Origin: Macadamia tetraphylla
Taxonomy: Eukaryota; Streptophyta; Magnoliopsida; Proteales; Proteaceae
Length of the DNA: 64,000 nt
Direction: 5' to 3'
Assembly (NCBI GenBank): GCA_022985045.1
Contig: CM040964.1
Location: 2,567,654-2,631,653 of the forward strand
Positions 10,383-23,053 of the stretch are shown here, piece after piece. Numbering within the stretch: position 1 is the stretch's first letter; every line of letters starts with the position of its first letter. Position numbers and translations under genes: made by a program. The notes under the pieces were generated by a model. The model did not search any database and was not told where the DNA came from. It saw only the letters and a list, made by a program, of their open reading frames with translations.

Positions 10383-13356
10383 AGGAGGAAGGAGGATAGG
10401 AGAAATATACTACTGGGTTTGGCACCCAAGAATAGAATATTATCCCTTTCAGTAATTGATCTAGGTGGATTGCTGAATCTCCAGAGTCTCCACAAAGTGA
10501 AGGGACTGACTTATACTCAAGAATATAATGTGAAGAAAAGCTACAGAAGCAGAGGGGTTACTATTTCCTGAAAAATTTGACATTGCATTGAATGCACCAG
10601 GTGCATTCAGTGGCGAGGGAAGTCATCAGTAAATGCACTTGTGGGGCGAGATTCCTTAAAATGGGGATTTCAAAGGAGAAGAAGAAGAAGAAAGAGGAAT
10701 AATGAGGGATCAATGGGTCCTCGGAGCCGTTCCATTCCACTGTTACAGACAGCAGTTGTAATCTTGTAGATGTGCGCGTACACACTAGAGTTCCTCCTCC
10801 TCTTCCTCCCCCTCCAAAGCGTTTTCAGTCTGCCCCCGCCATTGACCCTTCTAGTTCTCCCTGTTCGGTTGCTAACATTCGAAGATGGGATAAGTGGATA
10901 ATACTAGGTCCAACAGTAGAAGCAATAAATATTGCCACTACAGAATTGGATGGGGGAGCAGAAGCAAGACCCATAACAGGATGGACAGATATATCTTCTT
11001 CCACGTTTCTGATTTGATTGGTAGTCCAATATTCCATTATCAGAAATTCATTTCATTCATTTAATGCTTTGAAGTTTAAACATTAAAGCCTTTCTCTCTC
11101 TCTCAGTCACTGGAGGGGATGGTGTCAAGTAAAAAGGGTAAAGATGTGAAATTTTCCCGAAGTGTGGTAGAATCGGGGAGGAGAAAGGAATAGATAATGC
11201 AAAGAGATGGGGTTGTGGTGGTGATTGGTGAGGAGCGAAAGGTGGGAAATAACAAGATAAACGAGAAGATATGAGAGTTTCAATGGAGATTTTGAGTGTG
11301 AGATTTAGGAGTTATCCTTGACTAGGGAGAGAGAGAGAGAATCTCCACTCTATTCTCCATTCTCCATGAATGGGTAGGGTACTGAAGAAGAGAGAGGAGT
11401 TGGGTCTAATGTGTGGTCCATCTCCATCCATCCGTCCGTCCGTCCGTCCTCTCCATAGAAAGAGTCAGAGACGATACATTATTGTCGTGGAGGCAGATTT
11501 GTCCGGCAGCGGGGGGCGGGGGACAGACGGTTGTGGGGACTCTACAATCGTAGAGAGTACTGTATGAAAATTGCTCTTGGGATTCGCCTTTCGCTGCTGC
11601 CAAGGAGGATTAATGCAATCTTTTTGTATTTTCTGCCCCACTACTTCTCTCTTGTCCCCCCTCTCTCTCTCTCTCCCTCTCTCTCTCTAGAGTCCACTCT
11701 CCACTCCACTCCACTCTACTCTCGTGTATGATGATGAACCATGAATCATGAATCGTTAATATACATTCCCACCCCAAATCTCCGTTGATTCATCCCCCTC
11801 GGCCCTCAGGCCTGAAATCAAGTTCAACTTAAATACCAACATCTCCCTTATTATCAGCTGAAACAAGAACATTGAGACATTTTGGCGTGGTATCAGACAG
11901 AAGCAGCCACAACTCGATGGAGTTCTTGAAGAAGCCTAGTTCCAATCTGGTTTTTTTTTCGGTGAGAAGTTCCAATTTGATTGCTTGCAGGAATGTCCTG
12001 TCAATGGTTCGTCTCCCACATGAACAATAGTCACCATACGTTTTGATATCTGCAAAGTACCAAGCAAAAGCTCCGAGTGTGAGCTTCCTGGCAATTAGAA
12101 ATTAATGGTCCTTTTTGAGGGAGTTTTGTAAATTGTAATCAATGCACAATATAAAAGCCAGAAACTCACTTGCATGCTAAATGGTCTTTGTTTGGTGTAA
12201 ACACACTAGGCTAAATTAAGCCCATGCCCATATTGCTACCATACTATAACCAAGCCCATATCCACACCGGTGCCATACTGGAATTGCCCTTTTTGTTCTA
12301 TAAGAGGCATTCGTTGCTACATTAATGTCATGATTATAACTTGTCTTATACAGTTTAACGTAGGATGGTGTTTTTTTTTTTTTGCCCTTTTCATTGGCAC
12401 TAAGATTGATTAAAGACAAAAGTCATCACTAATCGTACTGGGGCTAACATTCATTAAATATACATTAATAGCAAATATATTTTTTTTGGTAGTCAAACTA
12501 ATGATAGAATTCAATGTCAATATAATCCTTTAAAATTTATTTTTAAAATAATTTTCATAAATACGGATAAGTCAAAATAGATGAAAGCCCTTATAAGTTT
12601 ACATGATGGATAATTCCATTGAGATGGACCATCAATTTTTTTTATGATTAGAACTAAATGTTTTAGTGGCTTTAATTTCATAGAATGGATGGAAGTTTAA
12701 GTTTGATCTTCATTTTTTTTCATCATCGTTTTCATTAAACGAGTTGAGGAAAACCATGTTCTCCATGTCCCAACTTACTTATCAAAAAATATATATATCC
12801 CAATTTGGAGCACTTTGATGCAGATAGATTATGATTACAAAACACAATACCAATATCATATTCATCCAAAATAAATAAATAAATAAATCCACATGACATA
12901 AATAGAAAAAAAAAAAATTGAGGGGGTTAAGGCACCCTATGCCTTAAGAGAATAAAATAGAAAATAAAAAATAAAAAATGATAAATATGAACATAAAGAT
13001 AAAGAAATAAAATAAGAAATAGATATATTTGAGTAATTTGGAGGTGCATGTCTCTTGGATTTATAAGAAGAAGCCACAATGTCCCGATCTATTTGCAACT
13101 TCCAATCATATCCATTAATTCTACTTGTACCTATTAAATAGGTTAACCAAACAAATTATAAACGTACTAGATATCATATTAAGTTACATAACTATTAAAG
13201 ACTATACCGTAACAATAACTCTTACCCACATGCAGACATGAAACACATACAATAAAGTTCCATAGACACATAATAAATTAAATAACTACTAAAATCATCT
13301 GGACATCACACGCATAAATCAAACATGCTCTGCAAGTAACAGATTTTTTTTTTTTT
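10257..13356. other. intergenic, bHLH upstream and DMR6 downstream region
   Basis: About 3.1 kb with no recognised gene. It contains a compound (TA)n(GA)n repeat at 10328-10379 just upstream of the bHLH acceptor, a perfect palindrome at 10589-10609, a (CCGT)n run near 11428-11449, and (CT)n tracts near 11660-11690. The part from about 12420 to 13300 is AT-rich. Open frames at 10772-11037 on both strands overlap each other and are unsupported. Confidence 0.6.
10589..10609. repeat. perfect 21-bp palindrome
   Basis: Ten-base arms TGAATGCACC and GGTGCATTCA are exact reverse complements around one central A. It lies about 330 bases upstream of the bHLH coding exons and could be a dimeric factor site or chance. 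Confidence 0.45.
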
Positions 13357-14802
13357 TCAGTTGTTGAAAAGTTGAAGACAATGTTCTTGGTCCAAGTTCC
13401 TGCTCCAAAACTTGTTGTAGTACTCAGCATAAGTAAAGGTTCTGTACAAGGCCGGGACTTGGGATCCATCGTCGGCCACTTCTTTTGCTGGTTCAATGAT
13501 CGCATCATTAGCAGGGCAGAGGAAGGAAGCTATCGAAATCCTTGGCTTGTCGGAGTTCACTATGGCTCGATGCCATACACTCTTGTATCGTCCATTACTC
13601 AGTGCCTGCAATAATATATAATTAACTACTACTTTAATTATTTTAATGAAATTTTGTGTTTAAGGTAGCTAGCTGGAATTACCTGCAACTGATCGCCGAT
13701 GTTAATGACGAAGGCGTTTGGGTGGGGATTGACGGCAAGCCAGTTGCCATCTTTTAACACTTGCAGGCCTGCCACATTTGGGTCTTGAAGAAGGATGGTA
13801 ATGGTATTCGGGTCTGTATGGCTCGGCAACCCGTAAGTCAGCTCCGGCTCTGGACATGGTGGGTAGTAATTTATGGCCATGTGCTGCCCTTGTTCACCCA
13901 ACATCTTCTCCATATATTCCCTTTCTAACCCTAAGCTTTCTGATATTTCTTGGAGTAATCTGAAGCCAAGTCGTCGAACTTCCCCACAGTATGTGCTCAC
14001 CACTTCCCTATCAAAACAACATTTGTGATTGTACGTTTGAGTGATTGATTATGCGATTAGCTCTCCTTCAATAATCCCTCTTTTTTTTCTTCTTTTTTTT
14101 TTTTTTCGTTCTTCATATGTGATGTGGACGGAACTTAAAAATATCTTAAAATACTAGCTAGTGATTCCTTTACTACTACTGTCCCCAACCCAACGACAAC
14201 CTAGGTTTCCACAGTGTAGGAGGCTCAAAATATCTAGGGGATCTTAAAATTTCAGAATGGTTTAGATTTCATGGGTTTTTGTGTTCCACGATTTTAATTA
14301 ATGGTGTTTATGGGCAAAATAGTTTTCTAATCATGATTTTACCAAAGAAAATAAAGGAAAAAAAAATCTACACATGATTATGATTATCAAAGTAAGTTTT
14401 TATTAAATGGTGGGCCGGCCGTGGAGGTGACTACTAATTATAGTGGAGAGACGAGGACGAGCCTCATGAAATGGCAATGGGGAATAATACCTACACATAT
14501 CTATTTATTCGACCATCCACTGTCCAAGTGTGGGTGAGGTACATAACCTTATCAAAAAAAATTGGGTGGGGTACATAATGATTATTGTGAGTTGTGATGT
14601 CAATCAATCATGATTACTTTATCATGTTTTTTCATTCTATCGTCTAACAAATAACTTAAGTTCACACATTTTTTTCCTTTTTTCCTTCTGGTAGAAAATT
14701 AAGTTCCCACATGACTGACCCTTTCTACATTATGTCAACATGTTAAACTCAGCAGGGCAGGTGAACAAGGGAAGTGGGTCATGGGTGCACCACAAACTTC
14801 TT

Positions 14803-14842
<40 letters not shown>

Positions 14843-17800
14843 GTGACATACACCAGCGACTTCAAATTTGATTACTATAGATTCCAGAATCTCAAACACA
14901 AACAAACAATGAAAGCTTTTTTAGATGATGAGTATTGAGTAGAGCTTCTTCTACTCGATCAATGATATTATTTATCGGTAAAGTAATGTAATGATATATA
15001 CAAAGAGGAATAACAGTACAAAAATCCCGTTGATTGAGGGATTCAGATAAAATATAAGTTACCATCAATGGATAAGGAATGATGAGCTAGAGATAAGATT
15101 GAGAGAGAGATAAGCTTGACAAAGGGGAACCTCCAATTTGATTTGGAGGGTAAGGACTTTTTTCTTCCCCCTTAATTTTGAAAAAAAAAAAAGAAAGAGT
15201 ACTTATTGTTTACCATTTGATATGGGTGTGCTTATACTACCAAAAGAAAAAGGGGGAAAAAAAAATGTGAATATTTATCTCATGATCCTAATTTGTCACG
15301 TGATTTTTAAATATTTTAATTTTTTTTTTCCCTTCACACTTACTTAGAGCATATGTCTAATTTCTAAAATTCATAAGATATCCTTCACTATCAATTTGTT
15401 GACACCATGCCCACAGTTTCACATATGTAAAATAAGGATCATGCTTTTGCTTTCCTTTTGTTAGATGGGACTCTTGGGTAGGGTGAGAGAACATTTGGAT
15501 TTCAAATACATATAAAAGAGTAGGACACTAGCTTCACTATGTCTATTTTTTTCCTTGCATGAAATGATATCACTTCTTATGTATGAAGAACACCTTTAGC
15601 TGTTGGGATACATGTCTTCCCCAACAAGGGAGTGGAATTTAGATAAATTGTTGTACATTTTACTGACAGAACATTTCTAGCTAAGGAATCAAGAACCTTG
15701 TAGACTCCCTATAAATACATATAAGAGAGTAGGAACTAAAATACGTTGGCAAATAAAAAATGTCGTCCAATAATGGCTGGACTAGAGGTATATTAAGTTG
15801 TTTTACTCCATAAGTATAAGATTAATTTACTTTTCTATGCTATCCAAAAATGCTTCTAATGTCCTACTAATACTGTTCCTGTACTCCTTAATCCTCTTTA
15901 AAGCCGGTGGTTTGTGGGACACACCCATCTCCTATGATATTTTTTTTAAAACAACCTCTCTTTCCCAAATGACCAATACCCATCGAGCATCTTTCTGCTT
16001 CCATAAATGTCTTTCATGTTCTCTTAATGGTGTTTGGTGAACATATATTGTCACCTAATTATTATCAAAAAAAAGAAAATGTATCATCATCAAATTGTAC
16101 AAATTGTATGTGAAGCTACACATACAGTTTGGTGATCCAACCTAATTCCTTCTCTTCTAACTAATGACCCTTGTTTGCTGCATGTTCATGTACACCTTCA
16201 GCTAAAGGTGTCAATTTTATATGGTACTAATATTTAGTATGGTTTTGATACAGTACAGTAGGCCAAGAGTCAATACCTGATAATTTATTATACCAAGAAA
16301 AAATCCTATATTTCAGTATCGATATTGTACATATTTCCCATGTTTTGGTACAGTTGTTATTTGGTATGGTTTCATTACATTATTTTTTGTCATTTTTGCT
16401 GTTTATGTATATATATATATATATCGACAATTTGGTACAGCTTGATATATACCAAACAATTTTATCTTAGATACTGACACTGAATTCTATTGAGAAAAAA
16501 AAAATCTATTTTCTCATATCAAAACCATACCAAATAACCTTCAATAAGTAATTCTGTACAGTTTTGATGTCGATTTTCCAATTGACACCCTTACCTTCAA
16601 GGGCCTGAACATATATCCCATCCACTAACAGAGGGGATATTCTCGAAGCAAAAAAGACATTTATATATCCAACGTTGAACGTTCATGCAGTGGACTGGCA
16701 CTCATAACCACCACCTCAGTCTCCTAGCCATTTCCAATTGGAAGGGATGAGATTAGGTCAGAGGGTTATGCTTTCCAACTGGTGGAGATTAGGTGGGTTT
16801 TATATGCGGTGATTTTCATTTGAGCCCACTTTTGTATGAACATTGTCTGCATCTTTTATTGAAGTTGCAATCGAAGAAGCGATGTGTAGATACCGAATTT
16901 TGTCACCCCCCGGCAATAATGACAATACGAAGGATTACATGTTGGATATTTTAGACTTGAGAATTTTCAAACTTAGAGTAGAAAATGACCATATTTTCCT
17001 ATAAACTTTCAAGAGAAAATTTTTTCAAAAAAAAAAAAAATTAAAATTTGTTGTTCTCCACCTCGGCCTACACCAGGCCGTTCTCCACCTCGGCCTACAC
17101 CAGGCCGTGCTCCACCTCGGCCTACATCAGGCCGTCTTGTCCTCGGCCTCCATCAGGCCGTGCTCCACCTCGGCCTCCATCAGCCGTGCTCCCTCGGCCT
17201 CATCACCGGCCGTGCTCCACCTCGGCCTCCATCAGCCGTCTGCCTCGGCCTACATCAGCCGTTCTCCACCTCGGCCTACACCAGCCGTGCTCCACCTCGG
17301 CCTCCATCAGCCGCGTCTGCACCTCGACCTCCATCAGCCGTGCTCCACCTCGGCCTCCATCAGCCGTCGCACCTCAGCCTCCATCACGTCGTGCTCCACC
17401 TCGGCCTCCATCAGCCGTGCTCCACCTCGCCTCCATCAGTCTTGCTGCACTCGGCCTCCATCAGCCGTGCTCCACTCGGCCTCCATCGCCGTCTGCACTC
17501 GGCTCCATCGGCCGTCTGCACCTCGGCCTACAGCGCGTGCTCACCTCGGCCTACACAGGTCGTGCTCCACCTCGGCCTCCAAAAGGCCGAGCTCCACTTT
17601 GTCCAAAAGGCCTTGCCTTTTGAACAATCCTATTTAGTTTTAGTCCCACATCGAAAATTGGAGAAAATTGCCCCAAGTCCCATGGTTATAAAAACAACCC
17701 TTCCCCTCTTCCAAAAAAGGGAGGAAAAAATTGAGAATTTGGGAGAGAGGAGGGCCCCATTAAGGTTTTTGGCTAACTTCTTCCCTCTAAAATCAAACAT

Positions 17801-20800
17801 TTTCCAAGTTTAAAAGTTTAATACATTAATCCTTCATTGAGCCGGGAGATCTTATCCGGTTCGGTTCGATTTGGGGGCTCATAGCACAAGGGTTATCTCC
17901 CCTTGTTCCTTGATTAAAGCCGGCTTAAGGTATTTTTCTTCTCCTAATTGCAGTTTAGAACTAGCTTATCTAATGTAATAAATTAATTCCTAATTGATTA
18001 ATTTAGATTAATTATGCTTAATTAGTATCAATTTGGTTCAATACGGTTTATTAGATGTAAATTGATTTATTCCGGTCCAATTAAGGGTATTTAGGTTTAA
18101 GATTCTTTTAGATTAGTTAGGTTTAATTATTTTTTAAGCATGTTTACCTTTGATTTGGTTTAGTTTTTTTTAAATTGCTTTTTGTTCTTTTAATTTGGAA
18201 CCTTAGATCAGAATCTTATATGTAACCTAATTTCTCTTCTTCTTCTCTTCTTCTTCCTCTGTCTATGCAATGACCTTTTCTTCTTCTTCTTCTTCTTCTT
18301 CTTCTTCTTCTTCTTCTTCTTCTTCTTCTTTTCTTCCTCTGCAACGGACCTGCAGCCACACCTCCTCCTCCTTCCTTCCTCTTCTTCTTTCTTCTTCCCT
18401 GCCTGCAATCAGCGCACCTTTCTTCTTCTTCTTCTTCTTCTCTTCTTCCCTTTCCAGATAGACTGCAGCCTTGCACTCTCTTCTTCTTCTTCTTCTTCTT
18501 CTCTTCTTCTCTTTTTCTTCCCTGCTGCAACCGGACCTGCAGCCACACCTTCCTCCTCATTCCTTCCTCTTTTTCTCTTCTTCTTCCCTGCTGCTGCAAC
18601 CGAACTGCAGCAGCACCTTTCTCTTTTTCTTCTTCTTCTTCTTCTTCTTCTCTTCTTCTTCCCTGTTGCTGCAACCGAACTGCAGCCGCACCTTTCTCTT
18701 CTTTTTCTTCTTCTTCTTTCTCTTCTCCTTCCCTGCGGCTGAAACCGAATCTGTAGCTGCACCTTTCTTCTTCTTCTTTTTCTTTTCTTCTTCCCTGCTG
18801 CTGCAACCACTATCCGACAGCACCCTTTCTCCTTCTCCTAGTTCCCCCCTCCTTCATCTCCACCAAGGCCTTAAACCCACTGAGTCATATCCTTCTTCTT
18901 CTTCTTCACTGCTGAACCAACACCAACCGAACCCCCCCCCCCCCTTTTTCCCTCTTTTTTATTCCTTTTCTTCATTTTAATCTAAATTCAACTTCAAAAA
19001 ACAAACCTTAAAGTAAATCTAGCTTAGGTATTTTATTTTACTTTCAACATGGTCTAATCATATTTCTTACCATTTGTTGGAATATTTTTAATCCATAGCA
19101 TACTCTAATTGGCTTCCTATCATATCTGGTTTAATAATTTTGCTTTAATTTATTGTAGCTAATCTAAACAATTTAGGTTAACCAATTCTTTTCTTTTATT
19201 TATTTACCAGTTTAATTAGGTAAATCATAACCTTAGAGCAATTTAGATTTATTTCATATAATGTAGTATATACTTAGATTTAGCATATCCATTTTTTTTA
19301 CCTAATCTAGGATAGTTTTAGGCATCTTTCACTTAGTTGTTCTAAAATCCATTAAACAATAAGATCAAAGTAGGACTCATATTGCATTCAACCAATCTTT
19401 TAGATTCAATCTTAAACCCTATATAAGTGTAAATTAGACTAACTAGCTTTAATTACATCCCTCTTTTGATCATCTAATATATTTAATAAACATAGTTTTA
19501 ATCTAGTTAAAAGTCATTTCCAAACTAGCATAAATAGGATTCCATACCATACTTTACTTTACGAACCATTTAGGTACCGCTTGCAAATAATCTATTATAG
19601 GATCTCATAATGTGTTAAATCTTTAATCATACCAATTAGTTCAATTTAGGATTTTATTATTTTATTAACCATCAATCTAGGTTAGGCTCAATTAAACACA
19701 TTAGTTTAATTTAGGATTTCATAAGTTCATTAATCATCCATCTAGGTTAGGCTCCATTAATCGAATTAGTTTAATTTAGGGTTTCACAAATTGCTAAACT
19801 AATCCTAGGTTTAGGTTTATTTAATTAGCTTAATCTAAGACTCATAATACATTAATTAAATCATTTAAGCTTGTTTAATTAGCGTAACCATTTCATCATA
19901 ACCTAGCTAGCATAATTTAGACACTTGGTTTAGGGTTTTCACATGTCATGCTTAAATACCCAGATTATGATTTTCAGTGATCTAGATTTAGGACTAGTTA
20001 GTAGGGTACAAACAAACTTTGGTCAAACAAAAAGAGGCCGGCCTTAGGGTCGGGCAGACTGGGTGCCTAACACCTTCTCAGTCTGTCACTTGACACTTGT
20101 CCAGAATCTTGGCGCAAACCAGCCTTATCCATCAGAGTCATTAGTCTCTCTCCCTTGATTGGGGGAGACATTTACAGGTCCTAGACCCTTTCTAGGTGGC
20201 GACTCCTTTTTACCCATAACGTGTATCCCCCCTTGGCTTTTGATGACCAGAGGGGATACCATCTCATCTCATTAGGGTCGAGCCCTAGCGTGTACCCACG
20301 CGCTACGTGTCGTATCGGCGATGATCCCGCAGGGGCGGAGGTCCGTGGTACCTACACGATGATGATTCGTTCTTCTGTGCATGAATTAATTTTTTGAAAG
20401 ATATGAAAGGATTAGAGTTTTTTTTGGTAGAAGTTGAAGAGAGGATTAGAATAGAGTCGGATAATGGAGATGCAATTTCCTATCTACAAAGGAATCGCTT
20501 CTTCCCCTCTGTCTTATAGATCGATTCTAGAGGACATTTTTGTTTTATCAGCCTCTTTTATTTCATAGCTGACTCTTTTTTTAGGAGAGTACTATATGTG
20601 CGATGGTTAAGCCTATTTCCAATTCATGGATTCAGAAAATGTGTTCTACTCTTGTCTTGCCATGAGTAGTCCACGTTGATAATGAATAAATTTATTCCTC
20701 CCCACCCCCACCCCCAAAAAAAAAAAAAAAAACTAGTGGAGAGCCAAGTGACTCGAGTAGACACTAGATGTAGGAAGGCAATGGACATGGCGGATTCCCT

Positions 20801-21929
20801 GCTGCGTGTGAAGTTTGTAATATCTCAGTGATTTATTAATAAAGGATGATTTTTTATATATATAGGTATTACATCTGGTAAGAAATGAATCAAAACAGAA
20901 TAACTAAGTGCACATGGGTTTGATAATAGTGGGTTGAGAGATGCTAGGGTGTGTGACAGTGCATGGATCCTTAACACTGTGTGCATGGAATCCAAAAAAT
21001 TAAGCTAAAGTGTGCTGCGATGCGTGTGTCTACGATGGTAGTGCAAGTTAATCATGTGGTGGAAGTGGGAACCAAAAACAAAATAGTAAAAGCAATTAAA
21101 GAAAACCGATCGATGATGAGGATGAGGATGAGGAAGAGGAAGGGATAAGAAAGCTGACTTGAAAGAAGGTGGATGAGAAGGCCACTCGTTGACGTAGTCT
21201 TGGAGGGGATAGCAATGGAGTCGAAGGTAGTCTCTCCAGTTGTGGACCGTCTCTTTCTTGACATTGAAACTTGTGGATAGCCTCATCGTCTTTGATGGAT
21301 CATCGGAATAATACTTCATCTTCACATCCACCGGTAGATCGAAGAACTCTTGCGCCATCTCTTGCATTCTCTCCGTCAACTCTGAACCCACTCCGTGGTT
21401 GATTACCTACTAGTTCAACAACGTACGTACGTAAGTGCAAATTCTGTCCATCAGTACTATATACAGTTACATATGTATAATACATACAGATCATGTAGCT
21501 AGCTAGAGTAGTTGGATTTTGTACTCGTGAGGGTTGGTGGGAAATAAATAAAAAGAAAAATTTATAGAAGAATGAACCACTTTGCACCATACATATATAC
21601 TGTTAGTTAGACGTTGTAGAGAAAGATGAATGGAAATTAAATAGCAGGTGAAGAATGAAGAAGGTAGTATTAGTAGTAGTTATTGGGTTTAATTATTATG
21701 GATAATAAAAGGAATCAGTAAAGGAATAAACCTGGAATAAGCCATAAGAACGACATGCATCTCCGATTTGGCGGCTTATTTGGGACTTGTCTGCACTGGC
21801 CAAGTCGATCACCGGAACGTTTTCACAGTAGTTCACCTCCGAGAGCCTAGGTCTCTTGGATCTTGGTCTCACGTAACTCTCCGGTAAGCTCGACAGCCGA
21901 ATTCCACAAGACAGTATTTTGGACTCCAT
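13357..21929 (-). CDS. DMR6: DMR6, salicylate 5-hydroxylase-type 2-oxoglutarate/Fe(II) oxygenase
   Basis: DMR6 is a cytosolic 2OG-Fe(II) dioxygenase that hydroxylates salicylic acid and dampens immunity. Exons (minus strand) are 21732-21929, 21159-21406, 13683-14007 and 13357-13605; all borders are GT-AG, phases join, and the product is 339 aa, near the family length. Exon 1 reads MESKILSCGIRLSSLPESYV; exon 2 begins VINHGVGSEL and contains MRLSTSFNVKKE and NWRDYLRLHCYP. Exon 3 holds NYYPPCPEPELTYGLPSHTD. Iron ligands are His212, Asp214 (HTD) and His269 (WHR); the 2OG-binding RxS is Arg279-Ser281. The end FWSRNLDQEHCL is DMR6-like rather than DLO1-like. Intron 2 is 7,151 bases (14008-21158) because of a solo LTR on the opposite strand and a hAT-like relic. 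The reading frame is intact, so the gene is probably functional if the long intron splices. Confidence 0.95.
16195..16601. mobile_element. hAT-like non-autonomous element C in DMR6 intron 2
   Basis: The element spans 16203-16593. It begins TAAAGGTGTCAAT and ends ATTGACACCCTTA. Flanks CCTTCAGC and CCTTCAAG share the first six of eight bases. The interior is rich in TATGGTAC/GTACCATA-type words and has no open frame of note. Confidence 0.62.
17053..17600 (+). repeat. GC-rich 24-27-bp minisatellite inside the solo LTR
   Basis: Roughly twenty units of the type GCTCCACCTCGGCCTCCATC plus AGCCGT, 24-27 bases each, with many 1-3 base indels. Because the unit lacks stop codons on the plus strand, all three plus frames stay open here. 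Those frames are not genes. Confidence 0.9.
17641..17695 (+). promoter_or_regulatory. LTR core promoter
   Basis: TTAGTCCCACATCG-type sequence at 17636-17652, then TTATAAAAAC at 17686-17695, a good TATA box. This is the usual arrangement at the U3/R border of plant LTR elements. Transcription would run on the plus strand, antisense to DMR6. Confidence 0.55.
18224..18960. repeat. TTC-rich microsatellite block in the solo LTR
   Basis: Dense (TTC)n runs, the longest at about 18279-18331, are interspersed with a recurring module of about 100 bases containing CTGCTGCAACCGAACTGCAG and relatives. It is an expanded internal tandem repeat. The open frames across it encode Lys/Arg/Glu or Ser/Phe/Leu runs and are artefacts. 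Confidence 0.85.
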
Positions 21930-22033
21930 GGATGACTTTATGTGCCGTGTCCGTGTGGTATTTGGTTTGGGAAGAAAGAGAGAGAGAGAGCCCCAGGATG
22001 GATGGAGTTCCGTTACCGAGCCCCTATAAATCA

Positions 22034-22063
22034 ATAAATATAAAGGGGCTCATAGCACAAGGG
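22034..22063 (-). promoter_or_regulatory. putative DMR6 TATA region
   Basis: On the minus strand TTTATATTTA (22034-22043) lies about 105 bases upstream of the DMR6 start codon. Immediately upstream of it is a 19-base sequence (22045-22063) that also occurs in the solo LTR of intron 2 (17874-17892). Position is suggestive; no transcript evidence is available. Confidence 0.4.
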
Positions 22064-23012
22064 CGTTCCCACTCGACGTGTCAGAGGCGCAAGGTCTTGA
22101 GGTGAGGGGTAAGTCACTCACTCGTCTTAAGCTGGGGATAAATTTGGTTGACGCCAAGTCTAGGAGCCGCAAAGTCAAGAACATATAATTAAATATGAAT
22201 ATCGGCATCACCGTGGTGATGTCATTGCATCATCACCTTCCTTGACTCCCGGTCTATACTCTTCATCAAAGTTTTTTTTTTTCTTTAAGTGAATAAATAA
22301 TTCAATGGAAATACAAACCCTTAAAGGCCCAAAATGCCAAGAAGGAGTGAAAAAAAAAAAAATGGGGTAAAAAGCCTTAAAGAGGGAACCAAAATAAGGT
22401 ACTACACCCATACCAAAAGCGAGAAGCCACCAAACCATATGTCAAAATAAAACAATCCCTCCAACAGGAAAGCACTAATGGAAAGACAAAGAGCTATCCA
22501 AATAGTCTCAAAACTACTTCCTTTTCTTCTTAATTTTTTTTTAACTGTTTTTTTCCCTCGATAAGATGGTCCATTATACTAGGAGCAATATAATTAACAA
22601 TCATGTCCCCATTTAAGGAGGAGACTTTCAAATGCACTTCTAGATTCACTAATCTGCTTCACAAAGTTAATAGGATGGGCCTAAAAAAAAGATTTAATAA
22701 ATGAAAAAATTAATTCTATGTATTACATAAGGAGAAAACAACCTCTATCTTGCTGGTGCAGGTACTTTAGAGACAGGTCGTGCGTAAGGCTATGTTCATC
22801 CTGATGCTCAAGATGCTAAAGATGTTGGCGTATGCCTTCTCATTGGTCATGTATACCAATGCTTCTTGTGCCAACAGGACAAAGTTCTTTTGCTCACTAT
22901 ATATTTAAAATAACTTAAAAATAGAAATGGCAATATGTGAGTTAAAAATACCATCAACCATTTTCAAAATGAAAATAAATTAAAAAAAAAAAAAACAGAA
23001 TAAAGTTTGCTT

Positions 23013-23053
<41 letters not shown>

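Larger units (their letters stand above)
16885..20356 (+). mobile_element. solo LTR (Ty3/gypsy type) in DMR6 intron 2
   Basis: This is a single 3,472-bp long terminal repeat. It opens TGTAGATACC and closes GGTACCTACA, the inverted TG...CA ends of an LTR. It is flanked by identical 5-bp duplications CGATG at 16880-16884 and 20357-20361. There is no internal domain or second LTR in the window, so it is a solo LTR left by recombination. Inside are a GC-rich minisatellite, a TATA box and a TTC-repeat block. The terminal part carries GGTGGCGACTCC near 20196, a motif I associate with large Tat/Ogre-type gypsy LTRs. It is oriented opposite to DMR6 if the TATA box marks its sense. Confidence 0.9.

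Noticed and set aside
17048..17813. Three overlapping plus-strand open frames of 176-217 codons
   Set aside because: They follow the minisatellite of the solo LTR. The unit has no stop codon in any plus frame, so long frames are expected without selection.
18208..18980. Lys/Arg/Glu-rich and Ser/Phe/Leu-rich open frames on both strands
   Set aside because: They are translations of TTC microsatellites within the LTR.
22740..22910. Short coding-looking stretch on the plus strand
   Set aside because: In-frame stop and no family recognised; too short to support.
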